From: Ignavibacteria bacterium
GTDB lineage: Bacteria > Bacteroidota > Ignavibacteria > Ignavibacteriales > Ignavibacteriaceae
Direction: 5' to 3'
Assembly (NCBI GenBank): GCA_030684555.1
Contig: JAUXVN010000040.1
Span: 124,001 to 188,000 of the forward strand
DNA: 64,000 bases
A program made the position numbers and the translations under genes. The notes beneath the pieces are model-generated. The model had not been told where the DNA came from, ran no database searches, and saw only the letters and a program-made list of their open reading frames with translations. Below, piece after piece: positions 1-7,917 of this stretch; the stretch's first letter is position 1; each line of letters opens with the position of its first letter.

Positions 1-1044
1 ACCAATTTGAAGTGGAACAGCGTTTCCATCAGGAAGACTTTTTCCGATTCTTCGCGAATAAAAAAGTTCAAGAGGTCTATAAAATCCCGAATTACGTTCA
101 CGTCCGGAAGCCATAAAAACTTCATTCCCTTCCGTGAAGAAAGGTCGTCTCTCAGAAAAATAATTTTCGTAACGGCTTAAATTGAAACTGTAAGGGTCTG
201 CTTCGATTTGTGCAAAATCTGGATTTGCGGTAAACTGAAGTGTAAGTTTTTGCGATGGATTATAGAATACATCAATGCCTGCTTCGGGATCTACTTTATA
301 TTTATTGTTGGAAGTTAATGTAACCTTCGAAATTGCTACAGGATAAATTTCTAAATTTAATCCTTTAACCGATGGCTTGAAATCATTAAAAATTAATTTC
401 CCGAATTTAGAAATTCTTTGTCCTTCATTTTCTTTGTAAGAACAGAGATAGATATCTTCATTTTTTGCGGGTATCCATCTATCAATATCTAAACCCCATT
501 CAAAAAGGTTTTCATCATATTGAATAGACTTATAAGGAATTTCAATTTCAATTACATAACCCCACTCATAGATTTTTGCTTGAGAAGACCAAATCCCGTC
601 CCAACTGTAGTCTCGATTTCTACCATCATCGAGTAAACGGGAATCCATTCGAACACCTGATGCACTCACAGCAAATTTATAAGCAGTTTTTTTATCTCCA
701 AAAGTGTCGAGCATTAATGAAATAACGTCACCGGTAAATTGATCATGAGTACCTCTATTAGCCTGAATTGGTGAAAATTGAGAGTAACAGATCATCAAAT
801 AATAGAGCGAATTTGAATTAGTTAAAATTTTTGCCACCGTTCTTTCTGATGGGGCTTCATTATTATACGGAGCGAATTGTATGAAAGAATCAACGGAATC
901 TGCTGAATTCCATATGTCATCAATAATACCGTCTATATTTACAGACTCATTTATGAACCGTGCATTTAGTACCTTTTCACTATTTTGAGAAAAGGATAAA
1001 GAAAAAGTTATAAAGAATAGCAGAATCAAGTAAAAATATTTCAT
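1..1044 (-). CDS. DUF5916-type outer-membrane protein with CBM9-like N-terminus (3' end cut by window)
   Basis: I translated this frame by hand. It is open for 348 codons from ATG at 1044 to the window edge with no stop, so the C-terminus is missing. Residues 1-19 form a signal peptide ending near FSFSQ. Residues about 25-220 resemble the carbohydrate-binding family 9-like domain that opens DUF5916 proteins (motifs NIDGIIDDIWNSAD and GDVISLMLDTFGD). The ERRPFFTEG and FYSRRIG stretches near the visible end are typical of the start of the DUF5916 beta-barrel. An in-frame ATG at 1074 would add ten residues that do not look like a signal peptide. Family members are predicted outer-membrane or secreted proteins; their substrate is not known. 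Fairly sure of the family, not of the role. Confidence 0.75.
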   Translation of the reverse strand, partial: MKYFYLILLFFITFSLSFSQNSEKVLNARFINESVNIDGIIDDIWNSADSVDSFIQFAPYNNEAPSERTVAKILTNSNSLYYLMICYSQFSPIQANRGTHDQFTGDVISLMLDTFGDKKTAYKFAVSASGVRMDSRLLDDGRNRDYSWDGIWSSQAKIYEWGYVIEIEIPYKSIQYDENLFEWGLDIDRWIPAKNEDIYLCSYKENEGQRISKFGKLIFNDFKPSVKGLNLEIYPVAISKVTLTSNNKYKVDPEAGIDVFYNPSQKLTLQFTANPDFAQIEADPYSFNLSRYENYFSERRPFFTEGNEVFMASGRERNSGFYRPLELFYSRRIGKSLPDGNAVPLQIG

Positions 1045-1237
1045 ACGCTCAAATGGTTGTGTTGAAAATTTCATTAATATTTATTTGCAAAATAATCAAT
1101 TAAATCCGAAGCATGACTAATTATGGATGAGCGGTTGTTTTTTGTAAGTGATGGGAAAATTGTGTGATGAAGGAGAGGTATAATTATTTCATTTATTGAA
1201 GTGAAATGTTCATTTATAAATTGTTATTCACTTTCAT

Positions 1238-2383
1238 TTATTTTTTATTCATAAAATATTTATCTAATTCATCCAGAAACCTTTCATCTGACACCCCTGT
1301 CCGATTAAACATTACTACACTGCCGATTCCAATTTCAGGATAAATTCTGATTTCGCAATAATAACCACCACCGCCCCCCGCGTGCGCAAAATATTGTTCG
1401 CCGTTCAATTTTCCATTAAACCAGGAAAAGCACATTCCGGTTTGCTTATTGTCATTTGTATAATTTTCTGTAAAAAGAATTTTTTTGTATTCGTCTGATA
1501 TTAGTTTACTGTTGGGTTGCAATAGTTCCTGAATGTATTTTACAAAGGCATTTGATGTCCCGATTAAACCACCATATGAAACCCCATTAACATAAAAAGG
1601 TTTAAACGAATTCCATTTCCCTTCAGTTATATCAACATATTTTCCCTTGTCAATAAGAAATCCCAAGATCAAATTTATAAAGCTTAATCGTTTTTGGTAA
1701 CCTTTTGCATGTTGTTCAATGTCGTTAATTTCAAAATCTAATTCGGTTGGGTCTAATTCTAAAGGCTTTAAAATATTTTCCCTAATGTAGTTTTCATAAC
1801 TTAAACCGGAAACTTTCTCTATGACCTGACCTAATAAAACGTAACCAAGATTTGAATAAGCATATTTTTCATTCGGTAATGAATTAGTTTTATTATTTTC
1901 AATGAAGATTTCGGCGAAAAAATTTCTACCGTCAAAAGAGTTGTGTTCATCTGCCAAATGAATCCAGCTTAAAGGAATCGGATTTGGAATGCCGGAAGAA
2001 TGTGTCATAAGCTGCCGAATTGTAATTTCTGACGGATATGGAAATCCCGGCAAATATTTTTTTACAGGTTGATCTATATTTAATTTACCCTTCTCGGCTA
2101 ATTGTAAAATTGATAATGCTGTAAAAGTCTTTGTCACGGAATATGCATTGTAAGTCGTGTTTTCAGAAACCCTTTTTTGATTTCTTATATCCGAGTATCC
2201 AAATTGAAATTTATGAATAATACTGTCTTTACTAAAAATAACATAATGAATCGAAGGTGTTTCATCCTCTTCGACTTGTTTAACCAAAAAGTTGTCAATT
2301 TCATTCATCGGATTTTTTGTTGTTTGCACGGTGGAACAGCTCAAAAAAGTAATTGATAAAAATAAAGTAATTATTGTTTTCAT
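1238..2383 (-). CDS. Serine hydrolase, beta-lactamase/class C-like, lipoprotein
   Basis: A 381-residue protein of the serine beta-lactamase/D-Ala-D-Ala peptidase superfamily. The N-terminus is a lipoprotein signal with lipobox FLSC (Cys16). The three catalytic motifs are present: S82-V-T-K85 (nucleophile Ser82), Y176-S-N178, and H334-A-G in the KTG-equivalent position, followed by five glycines. This suggests an envelope-anchored peptidase or esterase; sequence alone does not show beta-lactamase activity. It lies just downstream of a second hydrolase of the same superfamily (72-bp gap, same strand), so the two may be co-transcribed or arose by duplication. The start is ATG at the lipoprotein signal. 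Confidence 0.85.
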   Translation of the reverse strand: MKTIITLFLSITFLSCSTVQTTKNPMNEIDNFLVKQVEEDETPSIHYVIFSKDSIIHKFQFGYSDIRNQKRVSENTTYNAYSVTKTFTALSILQLAEKGKLNIDQPVKKYLPGFPYPSEITIRQLMTHSSGIPNPIPLSWIHLADEHNSFDGRNFFAEIFIENNKTNSLPNEKYAYSNLGYVLLGQVIEKVSGLSYENYIRENILKPLELDPTELDFEINDIEQHAKGYQKRLSFINLILGFLIDKGKYVDITEGKWNSFKPFYVNGVSYGGLIGTSNAFVKYIQELLQPNSKLISDEYKKILFTENYTNDNKQTGMCFSWFNGKLNGEQYFAHAGGGGGYYCEIRIYPEIGIGSVVMFNRTGVSDERFLDELDKYFMNKK

Positions 2384-2454
2384 AGATTGTCAGAAACATT
2401 AATTATACTTGACGCCCATGTGAATTCTAGTAATTTAATCATAACCAATTCTTT

Positions 2455-3771
2455 TCATTCTTTTGTAAAAGTGAATTGCCCGCCACCTTGTTTCAGAATC
2501 ATTTTATTTTCAGACGGATTAAACTCCAATACTACTCCCGCTTGATCAAACTTAAACTTATCTTTTTCGGTTGCTTCAAGTGGAAATGAGGGCTGCCCTG
2601 TTGCCTGTGCAATTAAAGTTTTCCCCTCTTTTGTAATTGTAATTTTTAAGGGGAGTTGTGAGGATGAATAAACTCCCAAATATTTGTCTAACTCTTCTGA
2701 AGTTACATTAAAAGTTATAAACTCCGGAATATCGTAAGGTTTGTTGAACACAGCACTTAAAACAGCAATTGAAATATCGTTGTTGTTAAAGTTTGTTCCG
2801 TTGGAGGTCATGGCATAAGAAACATTCCCATCTGCGAAGTAGGAAAATATTGATGTAAACCCATCAATACCTCCTGTATGTCCAAATGCTATTTTGTTAT
2901 AAAAAGGGATTTTAAAAAGTCCCATACCATAATTTTCTTTTATGGTTTTCATCTGTTCAAGACTTTCTTTTTTAATCAGTTTTCCGTTAAACAAAGCATC
3001 ACTGAATTTTACCAAATCAGTTGGAGTAGAAACTATTCCACCGGCTCCTAATGGTATTGAAATATCTGTTTCCGGTTCAAGTTTCCAATTATCTTTAAAG
3101 CTGTATGAATTACACTCATTTTTTTGTGAATTAATTTTCCCGCCGAGAAAAGTGTTTGGCAGACCGATTGGTTTTGTTATGTATTCTGATAGTAAATCTG
3201 CATAAGACTTCTTAAAACTTTTTTCAATTATATAAGTGAGTAGAACGTAATTTGAATTGCTGTATTCAGCTTTAGTGTCGGGTTCAAAATCACTTCCGGT
3301 TTTAGAGATGATTTCCACCATTTCTACTTCTGTTTTTGCTTTGGTATTCCATGTCAAATAAGCTTCGTCATTAGTGAAATTATGAATTCCGCTTCTGTGA
3401 TAAAGCAAATGATTAATAGTGATTTTATCGGCATTAATAATGGTTGGAAAGTATTTATCAATAGTATGAGTTAAATTAATTTTCCCTTCTTCAACTCCTT
3501 TGAAAATCAATACTGCGGTGAATGTTTTTGAGATTGAGCCGATTCTATATTTTGAATTTTCGTTCGCTTTAATTTTGTTTTCAACTTCAGCAAACCCGAC
3601 AGATTTTGTATAGATTACTTTTCCATTCTGAGAAACTGTTACACTCCCCATAAACTTGTTGTTCTTTTCGAGAGCATCGAAGTAGCTGTCTAATTTGGTT
3701 TTATCAAAATCTTGAGCAAAACCGATTTGGCATAAAAGACAAATTGTTAGTAGTGATGTTATTTTTTTCAT
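2455..3771 (-). CDS. Serine hydrolase, beta-lactamase-related, secreted
   Basis: A 438-residue protein with a Sec signal peptide ending FAQ (about residue 20). It has S79-I-S-K82, Y170-S-N172 and H298-T-G, the triad layout of the beta-lactamase/PBP class C superfamily. Residues about 350-438 form a C-terminal beta domain seen in many Bacteroidetes serine hydrolases. It is probably periplasmic or extracellular, acting on an ester or D-amino-acid peptide; the substrate is unknown. It shares the superfamily fold and strand with the next gene but is divergent in sequence, so the pair is probably an old duplication. Confidence 0.85.
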   Translation of the reverse strand: MKKITSLLTICLLCQIGFAQDFDKTKLDSYFDALEKNNKFMGSVTVSQNGKVIYTKSVGFAEVENKIKANENSKYRIGSISKTFTAVLIFKGVEEGKINLTHTIDKYFPTIINADKITINHLLYHRSGIHNFTNDEAYLTWNTKAKTEVEMVEIISKTGSDFEPDTKAEYSNSNYVLLTYIIEKSFKKSYADLLSEYITKPIGLPNTFLGGKINSQKNECNSYSFKDNWKLEPETDISIPLGAGGIVSTPTDLVKFSDALFNGKLIKKESLEQMKTIKENYGMGLFKIPFYNKIAFGHTGGIDGFTSIFSYFADGNVSYAMTSNGTNFNNNDISIAVLSAVFNKPYDIPEFITFNVTSEELDKYLGVYSSSQLPLKITITKEGKTLIAQATGQPSFPLEATEKDKFKFDQAGVVLEFNPSENKMILKQGGGQFTFTKE

Positions 3772-3885
3772 AGTAGCTGTTTTTTTTGTTGTTGGTTATA
3801 TAGTTAAAATTTCTATTAAAGGTCAATGGTATGATCATTAAGGAATTATGGAAAATTTTAAATCGAGTTCAATAATGTATTACGC

Positions 3886-4176
3886 TTAGACATATATTAA
3901 ATCTGAATCGATTGATTTTAAATATTTCTCTTTTACTCCGTTTTTTGAAACTAGATCAACTTTGAACCCAACAATATTTTCTAATTCTTCCGCCAGGTCA
4001 ATGAATCTAATTCCAATCTTATCTGAAAACTCTACTAAAATATCCAAGTCACTGGCATCATTTTCTTCGTTACGTGAATAAGAACCGAAAATCGCCATTG
4101 ACCTTATAGGATAATTATTGAATAATCTATTTTTATGATTACCCAATGTGCTTTTTATTTCTTGCAATGTTCTCAT
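3886..4176 (-). CDS. MNT-type nucleotidyltransferase, probable orphan antitoxin
   Basis: About 96 residues with the minimal nucleotidyltransferase signature: G31-S-Y-S-R, then the metal-binding pair D43-L-D45 followed by ILVEF. MNT proteins usually act as antitoxins that AMPylate a HEPN RNase partner. No HEPN gene is visible on either side: the next gene downstream is a hydrolase, and upstream lies a broken DUF4256 gene. It therefore looks like an orphan. I chose ATG at 4176, which has a GGA a few bases upstream; a TTG at 4191 would add the residues MYFWN. Confidence 0.75.
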   Translation of the reverse strand: MRTLQEIKSTLGNHKNRLFNNYPIRSMAIFGSYSRNEENDASDLDILVEFSDKIGIRFIDLAEELENIVGFKVDLVSKNGVKEKYLKSIDSDLIYV

Positions 4177-4213
4177 ATTCCAAAAATACAACTTTTAACT
4201 CAATCAAAAAATA

Positions 4214-4485
4214 TCACCGGGAATAACAATTTAGTATTTCTTCAGAGCAATCATAAAAAATGTATTCGTTCGTTCCTTTATCGTAACCGACAACATCAGG
4301 TTCACCACCGGTTTTTTCTATTTCGTTTAGCGGAACCAAAGTTTATTGTTTTGTTTCAACAATTTTGATTCCACGTTTGACCATTGAATATCTTGATGTC
4401 TTTGCATATTATCTTCAAAACGTGTTTTTAGGATATTGAGCAGTTCCTCGGTCCGGGGCTTTGGTAGTTTCATTTTACTTATCAT
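4214..4485 (-). pseudogene. DUF4256 family remnant, frameshifted and truncated
   Basis: Translating from ATG at 4485 (AAAAGGA ribosome-binding site seven bases upstream) gives the start of a DUF4256 protein, including the stretches RTEELLNILKTRFEDNM and LLKQNNKLW. A stop follows directly. The next DUF4256 block, LNEIEKTGGEPDVVGYDKG then YIFYDCSEE, continues in another frame and ends at TGA 4214-4216. Family members are about 180-190 residues, so roughly half the gene is gone as well as the frame being broken. The function of DUF4256 is unknown. The match rests on my recognition of the family motifs. Confidence 0.7.
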
Positions 4486-4749
4486 GGTTGTATCCTTTTA
4501 TTGCTGATTTATAAAGCAGATTGTTTTTTATCATCGTTTTGATTGTTGAACAGTTCATGCAATTATTGTTTTAAATGTTTCTTGTCAGTGAAGTTGTTTC
4601 TTGAACTCCGAAACCATTTTAGGGGACAGGGCTTCTGGCTAAAAAAATCTACAACTTCGTTGTCCTTTTCTTTACAATATTTTGCTCATTTAGATTTCGT
4701 TCATGTCTTTTATGAAGAAATGGATTCTCATTATCGTCTTTTGGGTTGC
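4486..4749. other. Non-coding stretch between DUF4256 remnant and attC-like palindrome
   Basis: I see no convincing coding sequence here. A plus-strand open frame (4543-4839) runs through the palindrome, has unusual composition, no ribosome-binding site and no recognisable domain. Minus-strand frames are short and broken. In cassette logic this would be the leader of the DUF4256 cassette, but it is longer than usual and could hold a fully eroded gene. Confidence 0.4.
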
Positions 4750-4881
4750 CGCATAACAGTTGAGTGTATGTGCCTTAAGGGGTTCTGTGTGATCACCAGT
4801 CAAGTTACAAGAAAAGTTGAAACAGGCTACAACAGTTGAATAACCTACTTCCCGGCATTTTTTTATACAGTGTGTTATGCG
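4750..4881 (-). repeat. attC-like imperfect palindrome
   Basis: The outer arms are a perfect 9-bp inverted repeat, CGCATAACA (4750-4758) and TGTTATGCG (4873-4881). Inside them the arms continue imperfectly: AGTGTAT then TGCC on the left, and the complement of ACTGTAT, seven A, TGCC on the right. Overall length is 132 bp. Integron attC sites are 57-141 bp imperfect palindromes whose outer boxes contain AAC and GTT, and they sit just after the cassette gene's stop. Here the site begins 17 bp after the original stop of the minus-strand membrane gene (TGA at 4898-4900). The core GTTATGC departs from the strict GTTRRRY consensus at one base. No integrase is visible. Confidence 0.4.
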
Positions 4882-4897
4882 TTCGTTATTCTTTTTT

Positions 4898-5308
4898 TCA
4901 TTTCCATTTCTTCAGTCCACCGATTAAAAACAATAACCCAATTCCCAATGCAATTAGTGAATATATTGTTTCAGACAACTGTGATGCTTCTTGTTACGAA
5001 ATATCAAATATCAATTCTCCAATTCCACGAAATATATAAATTCCGGCAATTGAAAATATTACCAATTTCAGGAATGGTAATTTTCTAAATTTTCCATCTG
5101 CTGAAAGTCCATAAAGTCCAAAAATAAAAAATAAAATCGCCACAAAAACTGTTAATAAATATGGAAATGAAGAGTGAATTTGTGCAAGTTCATTCATTTC
5201 TTTTCCAATTCCAGTTACTTCAAACATTTGCTCTGACCAAATCAATCCAATAAGATGCGCAACAGAAATTAATATGTTTATATATCCGCCAAGTCTCAAC
5301 AAAGTCAT
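4898..5308 (-). pseudogene. Small four-helix membrane protein interrupted by one nonsense codon
   Basis: The open part runs from ATG 5308 for 104 codons and encodes three hydrophobic helices, then stops at TAA (4994-4996). In the same frame 31 further codons follow, from QEASQLSETIYS through a fourth hydrophobic helix (LIALGIGLLFLIGG) to a charged end LKKWK and TGA at 4898-4900. The downstream part reads as a natural terminal helix, so the TAA is most simply a single point mutation. The ATG abuts the TAA of the upstream membrane gene, indicating translational coupling. The family is one I know only as hypothetical membrane proteins in Bacteroidetes. The 104-residue form could still be made, lacking the last helix. 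Confidence 0.7.
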
Positions 5309-5707
5309 TTAATTTAGCCCCCAATAAAGTAATCCACTTATTAGAAACAATAGAATCCATTGTCCTAATTTTAAATAGTTCTTTGGAAAACTTTTAGAAA
5401 TCGTAATCACAATTAACCATACAATTCCGTATCCAAGAAAATATATTGCTAATATTTGAAGCAACAGTTTTTCACTTTCAAAAAAGTCAGTAAAGTTTAT
5501 TATACCAAGCCCAATTGTGGCAAATAATAAATCTACAGAAATCCAATGCCAGCCACTTCTTACCATTGTCCATTTTTCTCGTTTCAAATACTTTTCGTCA
5601 TTTTCACTTTCAGGTTCAATTATTTTCAATTCTCTGTCACCCATAAATGTATGGATGAAGAAAGCTAATAAAGCCAGAATATTTGCGGATAAAATTGGTA
5701 TGTTCAT
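5309..5707 (-). CDS. Small four-helix membrane protein, unknown function
   Basis: 132 residues. Hydrophobic segments lie at about 5-22, 57-75, 83-103 and 114-130, with a charged stretch (GDREL to KREKWT) between the first two. Its stop abuts the start of the next membrane gene, so the two form a pair that probably acts together. I do not recognise a functional family; similar paired genes occur in Bacteroidetes as hypothetical proteins. The 31-bp gap to GrpB upstream contains AACGTACAACA, faintly like a cassette boundary but too short for a full attC. Confidence 0.6.
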   Translation of the reverse strand: MNIPILSANILALLAFFIHTFMGDRELKIIEPESENDEKYLKREKWTMVRSGWHWISVDLLFATIGLGIINFTDFFESEKLLLQILAIYFLGYGIVWLIVITISKSFPKNYLKLGQWILLFLISGLLYWGLN

Positions 5708-5738
5708 ATCGTTAGTTAGTTTGTTGTACGTTCGTGTT

Positions 5739-6362
5739 TTATTTTCGTGTTAATTTATTTACTTTTTGAATAAAATCCGTTTTTAAATCTGTATATTTTT
5801 CTCTCTCATTTTTGTATTTATCCGCAAGTTTCAATTTCAAAGATTCATACTCTTTTGCTATCTCTGTGTGATTAATTAAATAATCCCGGAATCGAATTTC
5901 ATCCCAATCACCTTTGTATCTGATATGTACATGAAATGCTTGTCCTTTAAATCCATGTGGAGAATAACCTTTTACAAAAGTCATGTGTGGGGGTGGCTTA
6001 TCTGGTCGTGTATTTAGTTGATATCCGATTGACTGAAAAACATTTATTAATTTTTGATTATCAATCTGTTCTGATATTTGCAATAGAATATCAACCGTTG
6101 GTTTAGCTTTTAATCCAGGAATTGCAGTACTGCCAATATGGTCAATACTTATTATTTCAGATGGCATAAACGCATTGGTAATTAATTGGCTTTCTGTTTG
6201 GTAATAATTAACCCATTTATCTGTATAATCCAAAATTATAATTGGGAATAATTGTCCAAGTTCCTTCGATGTTAAATCATGTAGAGATTTATTCGAGTCT
6301 GATAAAACTTCACTTTTCATTAATTCTTTTTCGGTCTCAGAAATTATTGTTTCTGTTTCCAT
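5739..6362 (-). CDS. GrpB family protein (UPF0157)
   Basis: 207 residues with the GrpB signature DHIGSTAIPGLKAKPTVDI in the first half and HVHIRYKGDWDEIRFRDYL in the second. The fold is related to nucleotidyltransferases; a link to dephospho-CoA metabolism has been suggested from fusions, but no activity is established. About 45 residues precede the core, longer than most GrpB proteins; an internal ATG (residue 15, MKSEV) is a possible alternative start. GrpB genes are frequent cargo of integrons and genomic islands, which fits this neighbourhood of small and broken genes. Confidence 0.8.
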   Translation of the reverse strand: METETIISETEKELMKSEVLSDSNKSLHDLTSKELGQLFPIIILDYTDKWVNYYQTESQLITNAFMPSEIISIDHIGSTAIPGLKAKPTVDILLQISEQIDNQKLINVFQSIGYQLNTRPDKPPPHMTFVKGYSPHGFKGQAFHVHIRYKGDWDEIRFRDYLINHTEIAKEYESLKLKLADKYKNEREKYTDLKTDFIQKVNKLTRK

Positions 6363-6402
6363 ATTTCACTTTACTATATTTTAATCTTGTTGAATGCGGT
6401 GT

Positions 6403-6480
6403 ACTTAACATAGGGCACAGCGGTTACGTGTATGAACCGTTGGGGATAGTCCCGAAAGCGAGGGGACGGTGAGTGTTTGA
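6403..6480. other. GC-rich structured island of unknown nature
   Basis: This intergenic stretch is far richer in G and C than its surroundings and folds on paper. On the plus strand CGGTT(acgtgtatg)AACCG is followed by GTCCC(gaaagcgag)GGGAC, and ACCGT/ACGGT enclose the second hairpin on the other strand. The left edge carries ACTTAAC, which on the minus strand is GTTAAGT, a perfect match to the integron core GTTRRRY. I cannot find the matching second half of an attC. It could be a decayed attC, a small structured RNA or a mobile-element remnant. Confidence 0.35.
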
Positions 6481-6484
6481 GTTA

Positions 6485-6760
6485 TCATACCGATTCCTCC
6501 ACAATTTTTATTTCCTCCTCGGTTAGCCCATACAACTCATAAACCATTTGGTCAATTTCTTCGTCGGTTTTTTCTATTTTTAGTTTTAATTTTTGGACTT
6601 CTAATTTTTTAGTTTCAAAAATATCCATCCAGTCCATTTTACTTGATTTGGAAAGTTTTTCTTGTCCCGATTTTTTTATTGAGGGATTAATTTCTTCAAT
6701 AAAATCAGAAAAATCAAGTGCATACCAATTTTGAAGTTTATTGTTTCTGAAACTTATCAA
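6485..6760 (-). pseudogene. 3' fragment of a type IIG restriction-modification enzyme
   Basis: The 91 residues match the extreme C-terminus of large Eco57I/type IIG enzymes and related N6-adenine methylases: WYALDFSDFIEEIN, a WMDIFETKK segment, then the conserved ending DEEIDQMVYELYGLTEEEI. Such proteins are usually about 1000 residues or more. The upstream frame closes within 15 codons (TAG near 6800) and a toxin-antitoxin pair reads the other way from 6866, so the rest is gone. There is no methylase motif and no credible start of its own. Confidence 0.75.
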
Positions 6761-6865
6761 AAGTAGTGGAAAAATAATACTTGTTTCAAGGCAGCATGGC
6801 TATCAGTGGCTAAATTGCATTAGGTAAAATGTTTTAGTAATTTTGAAATAAAAAGGAGTATGAAG

Positions 6866-7090
6866 ATGACGATTCAACATATCGAAAAACAAGCGTTAAA
6901 ATTAGATGTAAACTCGCGCGCTAAGTTGGCAAGCGCTCTCTTATCAAGTCTAGACGATCTATCTGAATCAGAAAATGAAAAGCTTTGGGCTGAAGAAGCT
7001 TTATTACGCCACAATGAGATGATAAAAGATAAAACAAAAGCAAAACCGGCAAAATTGGTTCTTAAGAACGCACGAGCTCGTATAAAATGA
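6866..7090 (+). CDS. Antitoxin, addiction module component (TIGR02574-like)
   Basis: 74 residues beginning MTIQHIEKQALKL and containing LDVNSRAKLASALLSSLDD, the pattern of the PF09720/TIGR02574 antitoxin family. I chose ATG 6866 rather than ATG 6860 because the AAAAGGAG ribosome-binding site ends at 6858, seven bases before 6866 but only one before 6860. The gene overlaps the toxin by four bases (ATGA). Such antitoxins bind and neutralise the ParE/RelE partner and usually repress the operon. Confidence 0.85.
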   Translation: MTIQHIEKQALKLDVNSRAKLASALLSSLDDLSESENEKLWAEEALLRHNEMIKDKTKAKPAKLVLKNARARIK

Positions 7091-7383
7091 TAATTGCTAT
7101 TTCGTTCAATGAATTTGCCGAAAAGGAATTAAATGAATCGGCAGACTATTATGAGTTTCAAGTAAAGGGGCTTGGAATTACTTTTCTTGCTGAAGTTGAG
7201 CGTTCTATCAAATTAATCCAGCAAAATCCCGAGTCATTTTCTCCAGTTTTAAAAGTTGTTCGCCGTAAAATACTTCGGCGTTTTCCGTATAGCATAATGT
7301 TTTCCTTTGTAGATAATTCAATTCGAATTTTAGCGATTGCAAATCACAAAAGACGCCCATATTATTGGCGGGGTAGAAATTAA
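7087..7383 (+). CDS. ParE/RelE superfamily toxin
   Basis: 98 residues of the ParE toxin fold: an N-terminal strand (ISFNEFAEKELNESADYYE), two helices, then strands with RRKILRRFPYSIMF and LAIANHKRRPYYWRGR. The RFPY..F and NHKRRPYYW motifs are typical of ParE-type toxins paired with TIGR02574 antitoxins. ParE toxins generally act on DNA gyrase and RelE toxins on translating ribosomes; sequence alone does not decide here. Translation is coupled to the antitoxin by the ATGA overlap. The pair appears intact amid decayed neighbours, as expected for an addiction module. Confidence 0.85.
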   Translation: MIIAISFNEFAEKELNESADYYEFQVKGLGITFLAEVERSIKLIQQNPESFSPVLKVVRRKILRRFPYSIMFSFVDNSIRILAIANHKRRPYYWRGRN

Positions 7384-7555
7384 CTTGCAGCTTCTAAGCT
7401 TATTTAAGATAGTACTAAAAACCTTTCGGTATAATGAAATAATTCGAATCTCCAAATATGAAAATCGGGTCGTTTGAGTGTTGAAAGTCAGAGATTTTTG
7501 TAAAATCTCTTCCGTATCGCATGCTAACTAATTTGGAATGTTTTCAAATAAGATT

Positions 7556-7917
7556 ATGAAAAAAGAATTTGCATTTCTCTTATAATTTATCACTCCCTTT
7601 GTTTCTCCAATACGCACGCCCAACAGCTTAATGGATTTGCTTCTGATGAACAGATGAGAAGTTTATCGGGTGGAAATATTCGTCTTAAGAATACCAATAC
7701 CGGTACAGTTGCAAATCTTGATGGTCGGTACATCATTAAATTAAACGAGGGTATAAATACCATAGTTTTCTGATTCATAGGATTAATCAGTGATACACTG
7801 AATTTAACTATTGGCAAAGGAGAGGATATGCTTCTGCATAAACAGAAGTGTGATCTGTTGAACGATAATGATTTAGATAATTTAATAAAACGAAAATACA
7901 AGAGAACAAAAAAGTAA
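7556..7917 (+). pseudogene. Secreted carboxypeptidase-regulatory-like protein, broken by frameshift and stop
   Basis: ATG 7556 is followed by six A and then reads MKKEFAFLL-stop. With one more A in that run the frame becomes MKKRICISLII followed by a signal peptide ending HAQQ. The chain then reads LNGFASDEQMRSLSGGNI, RLKNTNTGTVANLDGRYII and KLNEGINTIVF. This is the beta-sandwich pattern of CarboxypepD_reg-like domains that open TonB-dependent receptors and related proteins. A TGA follows at IVF-stop-FIG where the family has Ser or another residue. The frame then runs on to TAA 7915-7917. So there are two lesions: an A-run deletion and a nonsense codon. Confidence 0.65.

Noticed and set aside
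50-70. Apparent frameshift and stop in the first gene near the window edge
   Set aside because: It came from miscounting a T run; the run has six T and the frame continues as FYSRRIGKS without a stop.
4543-4839. 98-codon plus-strand ORF
   Set aside because: It runs into the attC-like palindrome, has no ribosome-binding site and no recognisable domain.
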